From Okapia johnstoni (lineage: Eukaryota; Chordata; Mammalia; Artiodactyla; Giraffidae), in assembly GCA_024291935.2 (NCBI GenBank), contig CM044316.1, forward strand, positions 70,510,501 through 70,574,500: DNA of 64,000 nt. The letters run 5' to 3'. Both the position numbers and the translations under genes were made by a program. The notes under the pieces were generated by a model that was given only the letters and a program-made list of their open reading frames with translations, ran no database searches and was not told the origin of the DNA. Positions 1 to 14,639 of this stretch are shown here, one piece after another (position 1 is the stretch's first letter; each line of letters starts with the position of its first letter).

Positions 1-514
1 TGAACAGTGCCTGGCACCTATGAGGAACTGAGTGAGTAGGTGCTGAATGAAGGAGTCAGACACAGCGTCCAGCCCCACCTGAGACAAGGAAGGAAGGAAG
101 AGCTGGTTCCACCGGGTGGCCATGAGGTCCCATACTGGGACTCACAGCTCCTTGCCAGTGTCTGCAGGCTTCTTTGCAGAGAGACCTGAATCTTAGACAT
201 TTACTCCAGGGGTATCAGAAGCTGAGTCTTGTTTGAAAGTTAAAGAAAACTTGCTTTTTTCCCGGTGGTCGCTGAGATTCTGGTCTCAGCCCTAATCCTC
301 TTTTCCCCAAAAGTAGAATCTCTAATTCCTACTGTTTTCTCTCACAGCAAAGCACAGCAACGTGCACGTTGTAGGTGTCCAGGTAATATAGTGGATTGGA
401 ACGAAACCGTTGCCTGGGGCTCATGGAATACACTGCTCACTTTGTCCCTACTTGGCAGCAAAAGTTGAAACACTGAGTTCTCCACTAAGCACCCCACATC
501 AAAACACTTAGAAC
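1..514. other. Intronic sequence, mostly unique, MIR-like at the start
   Basis: TENM2 intron. The first ~50 bases (cagtgcctggcac, then tgagtaggtgctgaatgaa) resemble an old MIR SINE. The rest to ~514 shows no gene or clear repeat. Small ORFs on both strands lack protein-family character. Confidence 0.45.
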
Positions 515-3486
515 TGGTTTTTATTTTCTTATTTATTAATGTAAATTAATGTGTAACATTAGTTTCAGGGATACAACATAATGATTCAGTATCTGTATAT
601 GTTGTGAACTGACTACAATAAGTCTAATTAACATATGTCACCATATACTTACAAAAAACTTACTTATGATGAGAACTTTCAGGTTCTACTCTCTTAGCAA
701 TAGCAACTTTCAAATATGTAATATGGTATTATTAACTACAGCTACTATGCTGTATATTACATCCCCCTGACTTACTTTATAACAGAAAGTCTATACCTTT
801 TATAAGTTTATTTTATTGAAGTATAGTTGATTTACAATGTTACGTTAACTTTTGCTGTATAGCAAAGTGATTCAGTAAATTCTTTTTCATATTCTTTTCC
901 ATTATGGTTTATTACAGGATACTGAATATAGTTTCCTATGCTATACAATAGGACCTTGTAGTTTATCCAAAATAGTTTGCATGTGCTAATCCCAAACTCC
1001 CAATCCATCCCTCCCCAACCCCACCTTTCTCTTGGGAACCACAAATGTATTCTCTGTAAGTCTGATTCTGTTTCATGGATAAGCCTGTTTATGTCATATT
1101 TTAGATTTCACATATGAGTGATACTATATGGTATTTGTCTCTCTCTTTCTGACTTACTTCACTTAGTATGATAATCTCTAGGTCCATTGATGTTGCTGCA
1201 AATGGCATTATTTCATTCTTTTTCTGGCTGAGTATCCCATTGTGCATGTATACCACATCTTTATCGTTCCTCTGTCGATGGATGTTTAGGTTGTTTCCAT
1301 GTCTTGGTTGTTGTAAACTGCCGCTGTGAACACGGGGGCGCATGCGTAGTGTGTCCAGGTATATACCCAGGAGTGGAATTGCTAGGTCATATGGAGACTC
1401 GCCTTTTAGTTTTTTGAGGGACTTCCTTACTGTTTTCCATAGTGGCTGCACCAATTTATATTCCCAAAACAGTGTGGGAGCGTTCCCTTTTCTCCGCATC
1501 CTCTCCAGTGTTTGTTATTTGCCAACTTTTTGTTGGTGGCTCTTCTGACCCAAACTACCATTGTAGTTTTTGATTTGTAGGTCTCCAGTAATTAGCAGTG
1601 TTGAGCATCTGTTTATGTGCCTCTTGGCCATCTGTATGTCTTCTTTGAAGAGATGTCTGTTTAGGTCTTCTGCCCATTTTTTTGATTGAGTTGTTTGCTT
1701 TTTTCTTACTGAGTCGTGTGAGCTGTTTGTGTATTTTGGCAATTAAGCCCTTGTCGGTCACACTATTTGCAAATATTTCTCCCAGTCCGTAAGTCATTTG
1801 TCTCGTTTATGGCTCCCTTTGCTGTGCAAAAGTTTGTGAGAGTGATTAGGTTCCATTTGTTTATTTTTTATTTTATTTCTATTCCCTTGGGAGACTGGAA
1901 ATTATGTCCCTTTTGACCCCCTTCACCCACCCCGCACCTCTAGCAACCACCAGTCAGTTTTCTATATTTATAGGCTTGGTTTTTTGTGGAGTTGTTTTTT
2001 TTTGAGACCTACATATAGCTGAGATCATAGGGGATTTGTCTCTCTGTCTGACTTATTTCACTTAGTATCATGCCCTCAAAGTCCACACGTGTTGTCACAA
2101 ATGGCACAATTTTATTCTTTTCATGGCTGAATAATATTCTGTTTATACCATAGCTTTTTTATTGATTCATCTGTTGATGGACACCTTAACCCATATCTTG
2201 GCTTTTGTAAATAATTCTGCAGTGAACAAACATGTGAGTGCATAAATATTTTCAAATTAGCATGTTTGTTTTCCTCAGATTCCACCCAGAAGTGGAACTG
2301 CTGGATCGCATGATAATTCTACTTCTGTGAAAAACCCCTATACTGTGCTCTATAGTGACTATACCAATTTACATTTTCAACAACTACGTAGGAGGGTTCC
2401 CTTTCCTCCAGATCACCACCAACATGGTTTGTTTTGTTTTTTTAAAAGAGCCATTCTCACTATTGTGAGGTAATATTTCAGTATGGTTTTGATTTGCAGT
2501 TCCCTAATGATTAACAATGCTGAGCATCTTTTCATGTTCTTGATGGCCATCTGTATGTCCTCTTATTTTTTAGTCAAATTGTTCATGTTTTTGGCTACTG
2601 AGTTGTATAAATTCTTTATATATTTGGATATTTTCTCGTCGGATTTGCAAATATTCTCTCTCACTCAGTACAGTGCCTTATTTTCTGGATGGTTTGCTTT
2701 GCTGTGCAAAAGCTTTTTAGTTTGATGTAATCCCACTTGTTGGTTTGTGCTTTTATTACCTTTGCTTTTGTGTCAAGTGCAAAAAAAAAACCAACACTAA
2801 TATCATGGAGCTTACTGCCTATATTTACTTCTAGGATTTGCGGTTTCAGATCTTATATTCAGGTTTTTAATCTATTTGAGTCAGTGTCGTGAGTGGTATA
2901 AGACAGTGTTTCATTCCTTCGCATGTGACTGTCCCGTTTTCCCAACACCACTCGTTGAAGAGACTGTTCTTCCCCCATTGTATATTCTCAGCTCCTCTGT
3001 CATAAACTGACCGTGTATGTGTGGGTTTTGATTTGCAGTTCCCTAGTGATTTCCCAAGATTACTTTGGCTATTTGGGGATCGTGGTTCTGTACAAATTTT
3101 AGGGTATTTGTTCTATCTCTGTGAAGAATACCATTAGAATTTTGACAGAGATTGCATTGAGACGGTAAGTTGCTTTGGACAGCAGGGATAATTAATGTTA
3201 ATTATTCCAATCCATAAGCATATGCTAGCTTTTCATTTATTTGTGTATTCTTTAATTTCTTACATCAGTGTCATAACTTTCAATGTACAGGTCTTTTACC
3301 TCCTTGGTTAAATGTGTTCCTGGGTATTTTCTTCTTCTTTGATATAACTATAAATGGGTTTTAAAATTTTCTTTCTGGTAGTTTGTTGATTAGTGTATAG
3401 AAGCACAATAGATTTTTATATATTTGTATCCTTCAACCTTACTAAACTTATTATTTCTGACAGTTTTTTGGGGTGGTGTTTTTACG

Positions 3487-3531
<45 letters not shown>

Positions 3532-4215
3532 CGAGAGAGAGAGAGAGAGAGAATATGTTATTTACAAATAATACCTTTTCTCCTTGCCTAATTGCTCTGG
3601 ATAAGACTTCCAATATTATGTTGAATAAAGTGGCATTCTTTGTCTGGTTCCTGATCTTAGAGTAAAAATGGTCAGCTTTTTACCACTGTCTGATGTTAGC
3701 TGTGGGCTTTTCATGTTGAGATGTCCCTTCTATATCCACTTCGTTGAGGGTTTTCTTGTAAATTTTGTCAATGTTTTTCTGCATCTATTGAGATGATAAT
3801 ATGGTATTTCACATTGAATGATTTGCTGATGTGAACCATCTTTGCCTTCCCTAGAATAACTCCCACTTGATCGTGGTGTAGGAGCCTCTTACTGTACTTT
3901 TGAATTTGATTTGCTAATAGTTTGTTGAGGATGCTTGCATTTAGAGACACTGAATTGTAATTTTCTGGCAGTGTCCATGTATGGCTTTGGTTTCAGGGTA
4001 ATGCTGGCCTTATAAAATGACTTTGCAGTGTTCCCTCCTGTTTATTTTTTGGAAGAGTTTGAAGAGGCCTGGTATTAATTCTTCTTTGCATGTTCAGTAG
4101 AACTCACCAGGAAGCCAGCCGAGTGATCCTGGACTTCTGTTTGGTGGGAGGGTTTTGATTCATGAGTCAGTCTCCTTACTCCTCATGGGTCTAGTCAGAC
4201 TTTCTTGTTCATTAG
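515..4215 (-). mobile_element. Cluster of antisense L1 3' portions (at least two ages)
   Basis: The sequence reads as the complement of L1 3' UTR and ORF2 C-terminus. An old L1 3' end (515-790) is followed by a younger bovine-type L1 3' end (about 800-1860, with the antisense of the familiar ORF2 segment near 1350-1500). Older L1 ORF2 sequence continues to about 4215, ending about 310 bases before the first visible TENM2 exon. Frames on the minus strand (for example 1101-1499) are broken ORF2 pieces with stops. The element is inactive and 5'-truncated. Confidence 0.8.
3490..3553. repeat. (TA)n followed by (GA)n microsatellite
   Basis: About 20 TA units from 3490 to 3530, directly followed by about 11 GA units to 3553. 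It lies inside the antisense L1 region and is likely polymorphic. Confidence 0.95.
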
Positions 4216-4435
4216 TTAGTCCTTTACTTTGTGGAGCCCAAATTAAAGAGCATAAAGTAGCCGTTCTCACTAACTTGGGAAAGCATAATTAAGTACCCCT
4301 TGCCTGAGGTGAAATGCTTTCACTGCGTATGTTGTTAGGTAAATGGGTGGGTAGTAGAAAGCATCACCATGTCCCAGGGCAGGTGGGCGTGCTGCACCAC
4401 CGGCCACCCCACCTTCCCCCTCGCTCCTTTTCTAG

Positions 4436-6207
<1,772 letters not shown>

Positions 6208-6443
6208 ATCAAGTGCGGAACAGCTACCAGCTCTGCAACAACGGGACCCTGCGGGTGATGTACGCCAATGGGATGGGTGTGAGCTTCCACAGCGAGCCCC
6301 ACGTGCTCGCGGGCACCGTCACCCCCACCATCGGGCGCTGCAACATCTCCCTGCCCATGGAGAACGGCCTCAACTCCATCGAGTGGCGACTAAGAAAGGA
6401 ACAGATTAAAGGCAAAGTCACCATCTTTGGCAGGAAGCTCCGG
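6208..6443 (+). CDS. TENM2: Teneurin-2 coding exon (YD-repeat shell)
   Basis: The acceptor CTCCAG ends at 6207. The exon starts with AT, which joins the G left by the previous exon to make Asp, giving the continuous reading [17 protein letters not shown]. The donor GTAAGT starts at 6444, directly after a complete CGG (Arg) codon, so the next intron is phase 0. The 236 bases encode about 78 residues of the extracellular beta-rich YD shell and include NGT and NIS glycosylation sequons. GC content is clearly higher than in the flanking intron. The downstream intron is about 28.9 kb and contains the main L1 nest of the window. Confidence 0.93.
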
Positions 6444-9400
6444 GTAAGTCATCCCACCCAACTCGTCCCCACAAAGTGGCAGCGGACACCCCCTTTCCTC
6501 AGGAGCTGAGGCCCTCTCCCAAGCCTCCATGGCTCCTTTCTTCCCTGGAAGAGACACGTGAGTCACATCCCTCGGGGACTCGGGTCTCAGGGAAAATGTT
6601 CTGCATTTTCTAGGATGGAAAAGGTGGGGCTTTACCTTCAGCTGAAAGTAGAGAGTCCCTTTGGTGTTCTTCTCACACTTGCCATCTTCTCTGTCAACTT
6701 TCACTGTTTGGCCAACTTAACAAATGAGCTGGTGCCTGTGCCCTATGGTGTGCTTTGCTAAATAAGCTTTATAACACACTCTCTAGGCTCAAGGAGTTGA
6801 CAGTCTGGTAGAACAGATGAACTCAGGATAATCCAATGGGTTGAGCGAGAAGCTGGAGGAGCATCCAGGGCTTAGGTGGGATCACAGAGGAGGAGCTCTC
6901 ATCCACCCTGCAGGCATCAGGGAAGGCTTCCTAAGAGGAAGTAACAAGCAAGCTGCAGCAAGAAGTTTTAACCAACTCTAGCTTCTGCAGACTAGGTAAC
7001 TCACCACAAGTTGCAGCTTTTAAAACCAATATATAACATTCACGGAGGACTTGCACGATGCCAACACGACATTAAATGCTTTTTTCCAAGGGGGGTAGGT
7101 ATTATTTCCATTTTTCAGATGAGAAAACATGGGCTCTGGCAAGCTAAGGAACCAACTAGAGGATACAATGGCTTGCAAATGCCAAAGCCAGGACTCAGCC
7201 CCCGTTCTTTCTCTGTCTCACATGCTAGGATTCTTAGCCAATAGGCTTCACAACTCCTGATTCCATCAGCAGTCATCCAGATAGCCTGGGTCCTGCTCTG
7301 GTCACTTACGTGGCGTTAAGAGGGACGGGTTCTTACCTTCGTGCTCACTGGGAACGTCTTCGGGATTTCAGTTGTTGTCAAATTGAGCACCTATTTACTG
7401 AACACCTAACTAGGAGCCAGGCACTGTGGTACACACTGGAGCTACACCACACAAGATCCCTGCCTGCTTACAGTCAGCAGGTGAGGCAGCAGATAGTAAG
7501 CCAACCAACAGAGAAAAAATCATTGTAGATTTGAGATACGCACCAGGAAGATGGTAAACAATGTGATATTGCAGGGTTTAACAAATGCTTTGGAATTCCT
7601 GAGCTCAGAAGGCTCACCCACAAAAAAACCTGGGTCATAACTTCTGTGTTTTTGGCGTGAAATCCAGCCAGCCCAGGTGACTCCCTGCAGAACCAGGCCA
7701 CTCCATGTTAAGATTCTACCTGTGTTTAGTTGGAGTTTAATTTCTCCACATTAGGTTATCAGCAGTCGCCCATGTTTTTCTTCCTCTGCTGGTATCTGTA
7801 GAGTTGCAAGCTGCAGTATCTTCCTAAAGACAAAAATGAAATGAGATTAGTAGCTAAATCCTTAATGACTGATTTCGGGGCTGTATAATTGATTTTTGAT
7901 ACACTGCACCGTAGAAGTTGATTAGGAGTGGTAATCGTGCCTTTTCTCTGATAAGTCAGTGATGCATTTTGACTGAGTTTTTGAAATAAAGATAAATGCA
8001 GCCCTCAGATAAAATGGCCATAATCCCAACTCCGAATATTAAAAGTCGTAATAATGGTACTCGTGGTAATTAGCAGAAGTTAGGCACGCAAGTCTTATAA
8101 CTGAATTTCTGCCAGGGTTAGATTTGCTGGCATCATGTTTATGCAAATCGAAACACAGCTTTATCTATCAACACCTCAACATTTAATTGTCTGGTGTTAG
8201 TTCCTGTAACAATAATCACATATCCATTTAGCTCTCTTAAATGAAAATCACTATGAGATTATAACAGGTTGAGTGGACTGAAAATGTAATTTGAAAATGA
8301 GGGAGAAAGCCTGGAATTTATTTGCATCTCATTTATTTTAATTCAATTCATAAATTGTTTAGTGAATGAAAGAAAAGCAACTCCTGGAAATTGCTGGGGA
8401 GCCGTTGGGAGAAGGTAGAGGAGGAAGGTGGAGTGGCACATGCGAGTCATGTGATATTGTGAGCTGTCAACAAGGCCAGAATGTCAAGGGAAGGGGGAAC
8501 CTCACTGTATCAGTGGGGGGAGGATGGGCTGTGGTCGGTTAACAAATGGGCACAGACAAGCCCTGAAATTGGGGGCTTAATGAACACAGCTAGATGTGGC
8601 AGGCATCACTGCCATACCCCCTGGTGAGAACACAGTGGCGTGACTTCAACTTAACTGCAAGGAAGCCTAGGAAGAGGTATCTTTCTGTGAGCCTAAGAAG
8701 AAGATGAAAGGAGATTTGGTGACCACGTAGCAGGGTCCCTGCCCTCCAGCTCAGGGCTGAGAGGTGCTACACAGAAGAGTTGGAATCAGTTCTACAGAGC
8801 AGAAGGAATTAGCCAGGCAAAGATTATCAGCAAGGGGTGATCAAAGTGTCACTTGTGAAAAGGCAAAGAGGTCCTCCCAAAAAAAAGGAATGGCATTTCA
8901 GAAAACTAACTCAGTGTGGCTGGAGAGAAAGGTCTGTGTTATACTGTGAGACAGAGTGAGTTAGTTGGTCAGGGTTAGGATGGGAAGGGAATGAAGGGCA
9001 TATTTTGCTAGGGTTGGGGGGTACTGCTCCGGGCTTTGGTTGGCAGAGTGACGTGCTGGGATTTGTCGTGTTAGAAAGACCTCTCAGGCTTCCTTGGGTA
9101 CAGAGGAAGATAAATCAGATGGGACAGGATAGGAGGAGGGGGTAATTCAAACAAGAAATGAAATCACTAGCAGAGAAGACAGAGGGAGACCTGACCGCTA
9201 CTTAGCACACACAATTAATGGGATTTGGCAGCTAGCAGGGTGGCTACATCATGCTCACCTTTAAGGGGCCTTTTCCATGATCAGGTAGACTAGGAAGCCA
9301 AGGCATCCTCCAGACTTCAAGGACTAGCCTGCTGGGCTCAGCTGCAGGAGAGAGGCTGGGACCTGAACCCCGAGACAGCGATGTGCGATTCCGGCAGGCC

Positions 9401-11969
9401 CAGCCCTGCCTGCCTCTTGGAGGGGGAAGAAACTGAGTGAACTTTCAGGTGCTACCACTGAACCAGCACCATTCCATTGTTGCTCCCCACCCCGTGGATC
9501 TGTTTGCAGTGACGCAAACAGCCTGACCTTTCCCAGGGACTGGCACACTCCTGAGCGTCTGGCCAGTTGAGCAGTGAGGGCCAAAGGCTCTGAGCATCCC
9601 TGGAGTTCACCAGAACCCCTAGAATGGCCCCCAGTGAAAGTCTAACCCACCTAGGTACCCCCTCCTTCCAGCATTCCAGACAAGGGCATCTCTCAGGGGA
9701 GGGATGCACCAGCAGCCCTTACCTAAAGGCTGAAGTGTAAAATGGTGGCTGGATGGACCACGGCCATTCCTTTCCACCAAAACCTTTATGGCTTTTTTAC
9801 TTGGGCAAAATCGCAAGCAGTTGTCCCTGCCCAGACTCAAAGTGGGGAAGGCTTTCCCTTCTGCCTCCCAAAGATTGCTCCAGGAATCTCTTTTGAAAGC
9901 ATCCTCCTGCCTCCAGCCCTCACCACCCACCACTCTTCCCTGTTTCCTCTGGCCTTCTCACAAAGCTATTACATCAGGGTACCTGTAAGGTCTGTGGGCA
10001 CGAGGACCATCTCCGTATCCCTGATGACAGGGGCCGTGTGATGGGCATTCAGACTGTGGGTGATGAAGATATGATGACCACGCCCCCTTAAAAGGCTCCT
10101 CCGTGGAATGTGCATAGTCCATAAATGCCTCTGTCAGGAATCTTGCCACTGCAAGAAACAGGATGTGTACTCAAATGAGTTGTTAAAAAGGGCATGCGTT
10201 GTGCGTGGCCTTGCTTCTCCCCACCAGTGACTTCACCAGCTCAAATGATATCAGGTTGACATCTTTCTCCTGGACCCCTTCCATCTCTTATCAGTGTTTC
10301 CCTTGATACTTAGGCTCATTTACCCCTACCTTCAACTGGTGACCTCTTCACACGGGGGAGGTCAGGCAGGCTTGGCTAAAGATGACTCCAGGCTGCTATT
10401 AGCTCAGCTCAGTGACCCAGAGGGAAGAGAAAGGGATCTCTTACAGAATTAAACACCAAAATCCCTTTGAAGCCCTCTAAAGGGCCTGCCACAGATGGAA
10501 TGGCAGTCACAGCCCCGGGCCAGTCCCACCGCTCCAGGACGGGGCGGGGGTCTGTGCTCGGCTGAGTCACGTGTACCGTGTGACAGATGGCTCAGTAAAA
10601 TCTTCTAGTTGGGGAAACCTCAAAGAAAGGGGGCACTGCTCCCAAAGAAGGAAGAGATCGTTACATCACACTCAAACTTACACACCCCTGATCTAGTCTT
10701 CATTCTTCATCCTTCCAAAGCCTAATCATAAAACAAACTTCTGGTCCTGAGGACTTGTTCATGTTTTAATGCTCCTCCCCTCCAGCAAGATTTCTTTCTA
10801 CACTTTTGGAAGAGAGAACTGAAACCAACTCCTCCTGTTAAGATTTAAAACTTCTGCTCTTTCCTAAGACAGGCTTACTGCATGATCCTCTCTGATAAGG
10901 AAGGCATATAACCACCCTCTAGGATATCTCCTCCTGATTATGATTTACACAGAGATTGCAAAAGCACGAAACAGCTACATGTGTAGGTAGCAGAACAAAA
11001 GGAAAATTGCTGCCAAGATAATCTTCCATCATGATATTGGTATTAGTGTTATTAGTATTCCCAGAAGGAGTGGGAGTTAGTAATTTTGTTTTGGTTTCTG
11101 TATAATTAGTATGACATTGCAATTACACGTTGGCTTGTGTTACTTTTACTTTTGTGGCAAATGACAGTGACACGGGAACAAGGTGGGAGGCAGATGTGCA
11201 TGTGTGCCTGTGAACACACGCACGTGAACGCAGTTCCACGTGGATCCCACTCTGGTAGGTCTGCTCACCTACACTGTCAGCACAAAAGCCTGAATTTTAC
11301 CACCCCTTCCTGCCCCAGTGCATTCACTTTGCACCAATGTTCCCCCCCCCCGCCGCCAAGCACCTATTATGTTCCCGGCACTGTACTAGGCACTGAGTAT
11401 ACATTAGTGAACAGACAAGACACTCAATTCTGAGCAGAGCTTGTACAGACAGAACTTGCTACAAATTTAACATTAGCTTAAATAATATATAATTAGAAGG
11501 GTAAGCTTCTGCAAATATAGTCAACAATATATCCCCCAAACATACATTACTTTTGGGTTACTTGCTATTTTGATCGATGTGATAGAAAAGTAAAAATACC
11601 CTCGTGGAGCTTACACTGTAGCAAGGAGAAACAGATAGTAATCAAATAACTACAAATAATGCAAAGAAATGGTGATGGCTGCTGTGAGGGAACATGGTTG
11701 AGATAACAAGACATATCTGATTGAGGTTAAGGCCACACAAAGAAAACGGCATTTGGGCTAAGAAATGAATGAAAAGTAGGAATTTTCCAGTAATGGAATG
11801 GGAAGAAAGCCTTCTGTGCTAAGCTACTAGCACATCCAAAGGCCCTGAGGCGGAAAAGACTGTCGCTTGTTATCTGAGCAGAAGATGAGGCAGAAGGGCT
11901 AGAGCAAATTAGCTGGGGGTGGTGAGGTCAAGGGATTGGGACCTTATTGTGCTGGTAAGGATCTTAGAA
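6444..11969 (+). other. Start of the 28.9-kb TENM2 intron, mostly unique
   Basis: No gene found. Old MIR-like fragments are visible around 7376-7440 and 11350-11420 (agcacctattatgttcccggc is typical). The block 7720-8400 is repeat-free and A/T-rich with TAAT motifs and two octamers, and is described as a candidate enhancer. The 9300-10150 interval is GC-richer and shows several overlapping ORFs of 60-105 codons on both strands without domain character. Confidence 0.55.
7720..8400. promoter_or_regulatory. Candidate intronic conserved non-coding element
   Basis: Repeat-free, A/T-rich block with several TAAT/ATTA homeobox-type motifs. It has two perfect octamer motifs in opposite orientation, ATGCAAAT at 8141-8148 and ATTTGCAT at 8320-8327. 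This composition resembles developmental enhancers, but conservation cannot be tested here. Confidence 0.3.
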
Positions 11970-12304
11970 GGGCTTCCCAGGTAGCTCAGTGGGAAGGAAT
12001 CCACCTGCCAAGCAGGAGACTCGGGTTTGATCCCTGAGTCGGAAAGGTCCCCTGGAGGAGGAAATGGCAACCCGCTTCAGTATTCTTGTTTGTTTGTTTT
12101 GTCATGCAGCATATGGGTTCTTAGTTTCCAGTCCAGGGATTGAACTCACACCCTTTGCATTGGAAGGGCAGTGTCTTAACCACTAGACCACCGGGGAAGT
12201 CTCCTACTTCAGTATTCTTGACTGGGAAATCCCATGGACAGAGGAGCCTGGTGGACTATGGTCTATAGGGGTCACAAAAGAGTTGGACATGACTTAGTGA
12301 CTAT
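11970..12304 (+). mobile_element. Bov-tA SINE interrupted by a nested SINE
   Basis: Starts with the tRNA-Glu-like head GGGCTTCCCAGGTAGCTCAG and ends with the body agagttggacatgactta. It is interrupted at 12089-12206 by another SINE in the opposite orientation. Divergence from the usual Bov-tA sequence is moderate. Confidence 0.9.
12089..12206 (-). mobile_element. CHR-type SINE nested in a Bov-tA copy
   Basis: Antisense tRNA-derived SINE ending in taaccactagaccaccgggg, the complement of the CHR-type head. It is flanked by a perfect 14-bp target-site duplication of the host SINE, CTTCAGTATTCTTG, at 12075-12088 and 12207-12220. Confidence 0.88.
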
Positions 12305-14639
12305 AGAAATATAGAAGTCCTCACCAGACGTACGCACTGTTGAATGCGAAGGAGCATTCATCCATAGGCTGCACTGTCTTCCTTTCTTCTTAGAGGCTAA
12401 AGAGACGTACAACGTACTTGACATCCAGAAGTTCAGCTTGAAGGATGACAAGCACAAGCCCCATTCAGGTCATCTAGGCTGATCCTCCACATCAGACACC
12501 TCTCCTCTCCTCCACATGCCTCCCCAGGGACCACCTGCCTCCACTAGGATACCCAAAGCATCAGAAGTGAAGTTCTCTGCCTGGGCAGGGCCCCTGCTAA
12601 CCACCCAAGCTTTCACTTCCTGACCACCCATCTGGAATGTTCTCCCTAACCCACCTCCTGCCCTCACCTGTTGAACTCTCTCATACTTTGGGACCCCACC
12701 CCCACCCCCAAGGGCAACTGTCCTTGTCAGCTCAGTTCTGATTCCGTGTCCCTTTTCCATTCCATAGTGGCTTCCTCTGTTTACTCTCATAACCACACAA
12801 AAGTTTTCCACTGTTGGTTTGTGTCTCTTTATCCTGTAAGTTCACGAGGGCAGGGGCCCAACTGTCCTGCTCTATTTTAAGTATTGATCACATCAACAAG
12901 CATACATAGTAGGTGCTCAGTAAATGCTGAATGAGTGGATGTGATTTTAAATTGACATCATGAAAATCTGCCCTCTGAAATCTGTGTTCATTCCAGGACT
13001 TGAGAGTTCCTCCCAGAATGACTATCACTGTTTAGAATGAACAGCCTTTCAGATATCTGGAGCTCACAAGTGCCCTGGTCACATTTTCTTGTCTCAGTTT
13101 TTCACGTTAGAGCCTTAGATCTAACATGCTTATACTCAGTCTAATTCAGCCCCCTTATTCACAAATGCTTGTCAAGCACCAAGCACTTTCCAAAATAATA
13201 GAGACCCTGAGAAACTTAAGATAAAGCCTCTACCCACCAGAGGTTCACAAGTCATGACAGATAAGGAAACCAAGGCATGACCAGGGAAGGTTCTACTTTG
13301 TAATGACAAAACCGATCCATATCAACAATGCAACTCAGATCCGGGTCTCTTCCACCTTTCCACCTCACCACCATCCAAAACAGCACATCATCACCAAATC
13401 ATGTTTGCTTGGGGAATACATTATTTAACGTGTTTGCAGAGGCTTAACCTTCTAATTATGCATTATTTAAGCTAATATTAAATTGATAGCAAGTTGTTCT
13501 GTCTGCTCCAGCCCTGATCCCAACGTAGTACCGAGTCATGTTGTATGGGAGCTGGGGAGAGCTGCTTTTTAAATCCTGGAGGACTGACCCAGAAAAGAAA
13601 TGAAGATGTCATCCAGGCCAGGCTTCTCCTCTGGGTGGGTGAACAGCTCAACTCTCCAAGCGGGGAGTTCTGCTTTTCACCGCTGCCAGACAAGGAGACT
13701 CTCTCCCCCTCCTCCCTCACAAATCTTTTCAGGGTTTCCCAGACTCAAAGCAGAAGAGGCAAGGGTTCTGCTCTAACTGAGGTCTCTCCTCCTGTGCTTC
13801 AGTGCCACTTCCGGGAGGGGACCCAGCTCAGTGTTAATTTCTTCTTTGCAGTTTCTCGATTCACCGGCTCCCCACACTGCCCCTCAAGCTAAGTTAGAGT
13901 CATCAGTTATGGGCCCAGCAGGGCCATTTTGATGACAGCGTTTCCTTTTCTCGGGGTTTTTTACGAGCCTCCTTGTGACAGGCGTGTGCTTGGTGAGATC
14001 AAAACATTCTGGAGGGAGATTCCACATGGGGAAACTACTTCCCAAAGTCTGTCCTCTGCAAAAATAAAAACCATGCTAAGTAGCTGAGTTTTATTAACTG
14101 GGGAAGCCAGGCTGAGGAAAATGCCCGATAATTAAAAATAATGGCTTCCTTGCAAACACAAAATTGTATTAATTTAAAAATTGGTTTCTCAATCACTGAA
14201 TACCTACCGAGCTGGCTGGGAAGGGAATTGTGCTGATCCTGGCAGTGAAAATAATTCAAAACAACTTTTATGTTCTCCAGGAAGCCTCAAGGTTAATTTA
14301 AATATTGTTAGATGGGTAATTTAATTTGGAATAAGAGAGCGGTATGGCTAAGTGAAAACTCCCGCACACTCTGAAGATGGGGTGCGGGGGTGGGGGGGGG
14401 GCAGGTGCCCACGACGAGCTGAACATGCCTGTCAGACTCTCCAAGGTCTCAACCCCCACAGCCCAGGCACCTCCTCTTTAGCAAAGGGACCCTCACAATT
14501 CAGGATGTTTGATTAGATGATGTGGCTGGCCCGGACTCCTTGGCTCTGCTTCCAGTGAATTTATCACACTTAATTATTAGAAGGATTGGATGTTTTTATA
14601 GAAATTACACATTTCCAAAGCTAAACTCAGCATATCACC
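12305..14639 (+). other. Intronic unique sequence
   Basis: TENM2 intron with no gene seen. A MIR-like piece lies near 12895-12945 (gtaggtgctcagtaaatgctg). A/T-rich blocks at 13420-13500 and 14030-14350 contain repeated TAAT motifs. A poly-G run sits at 14387-14401. The 13545-13892 and 12470-12811 ORFs have no recognisable product. Confidence 0.5.

Noticed and set aside
9324..10149. Dense ORFs on both strands, possible small gene
   Set aside because: Moderately GC-rich intron; ORFs overlap in different frames, no splice or domain signals.
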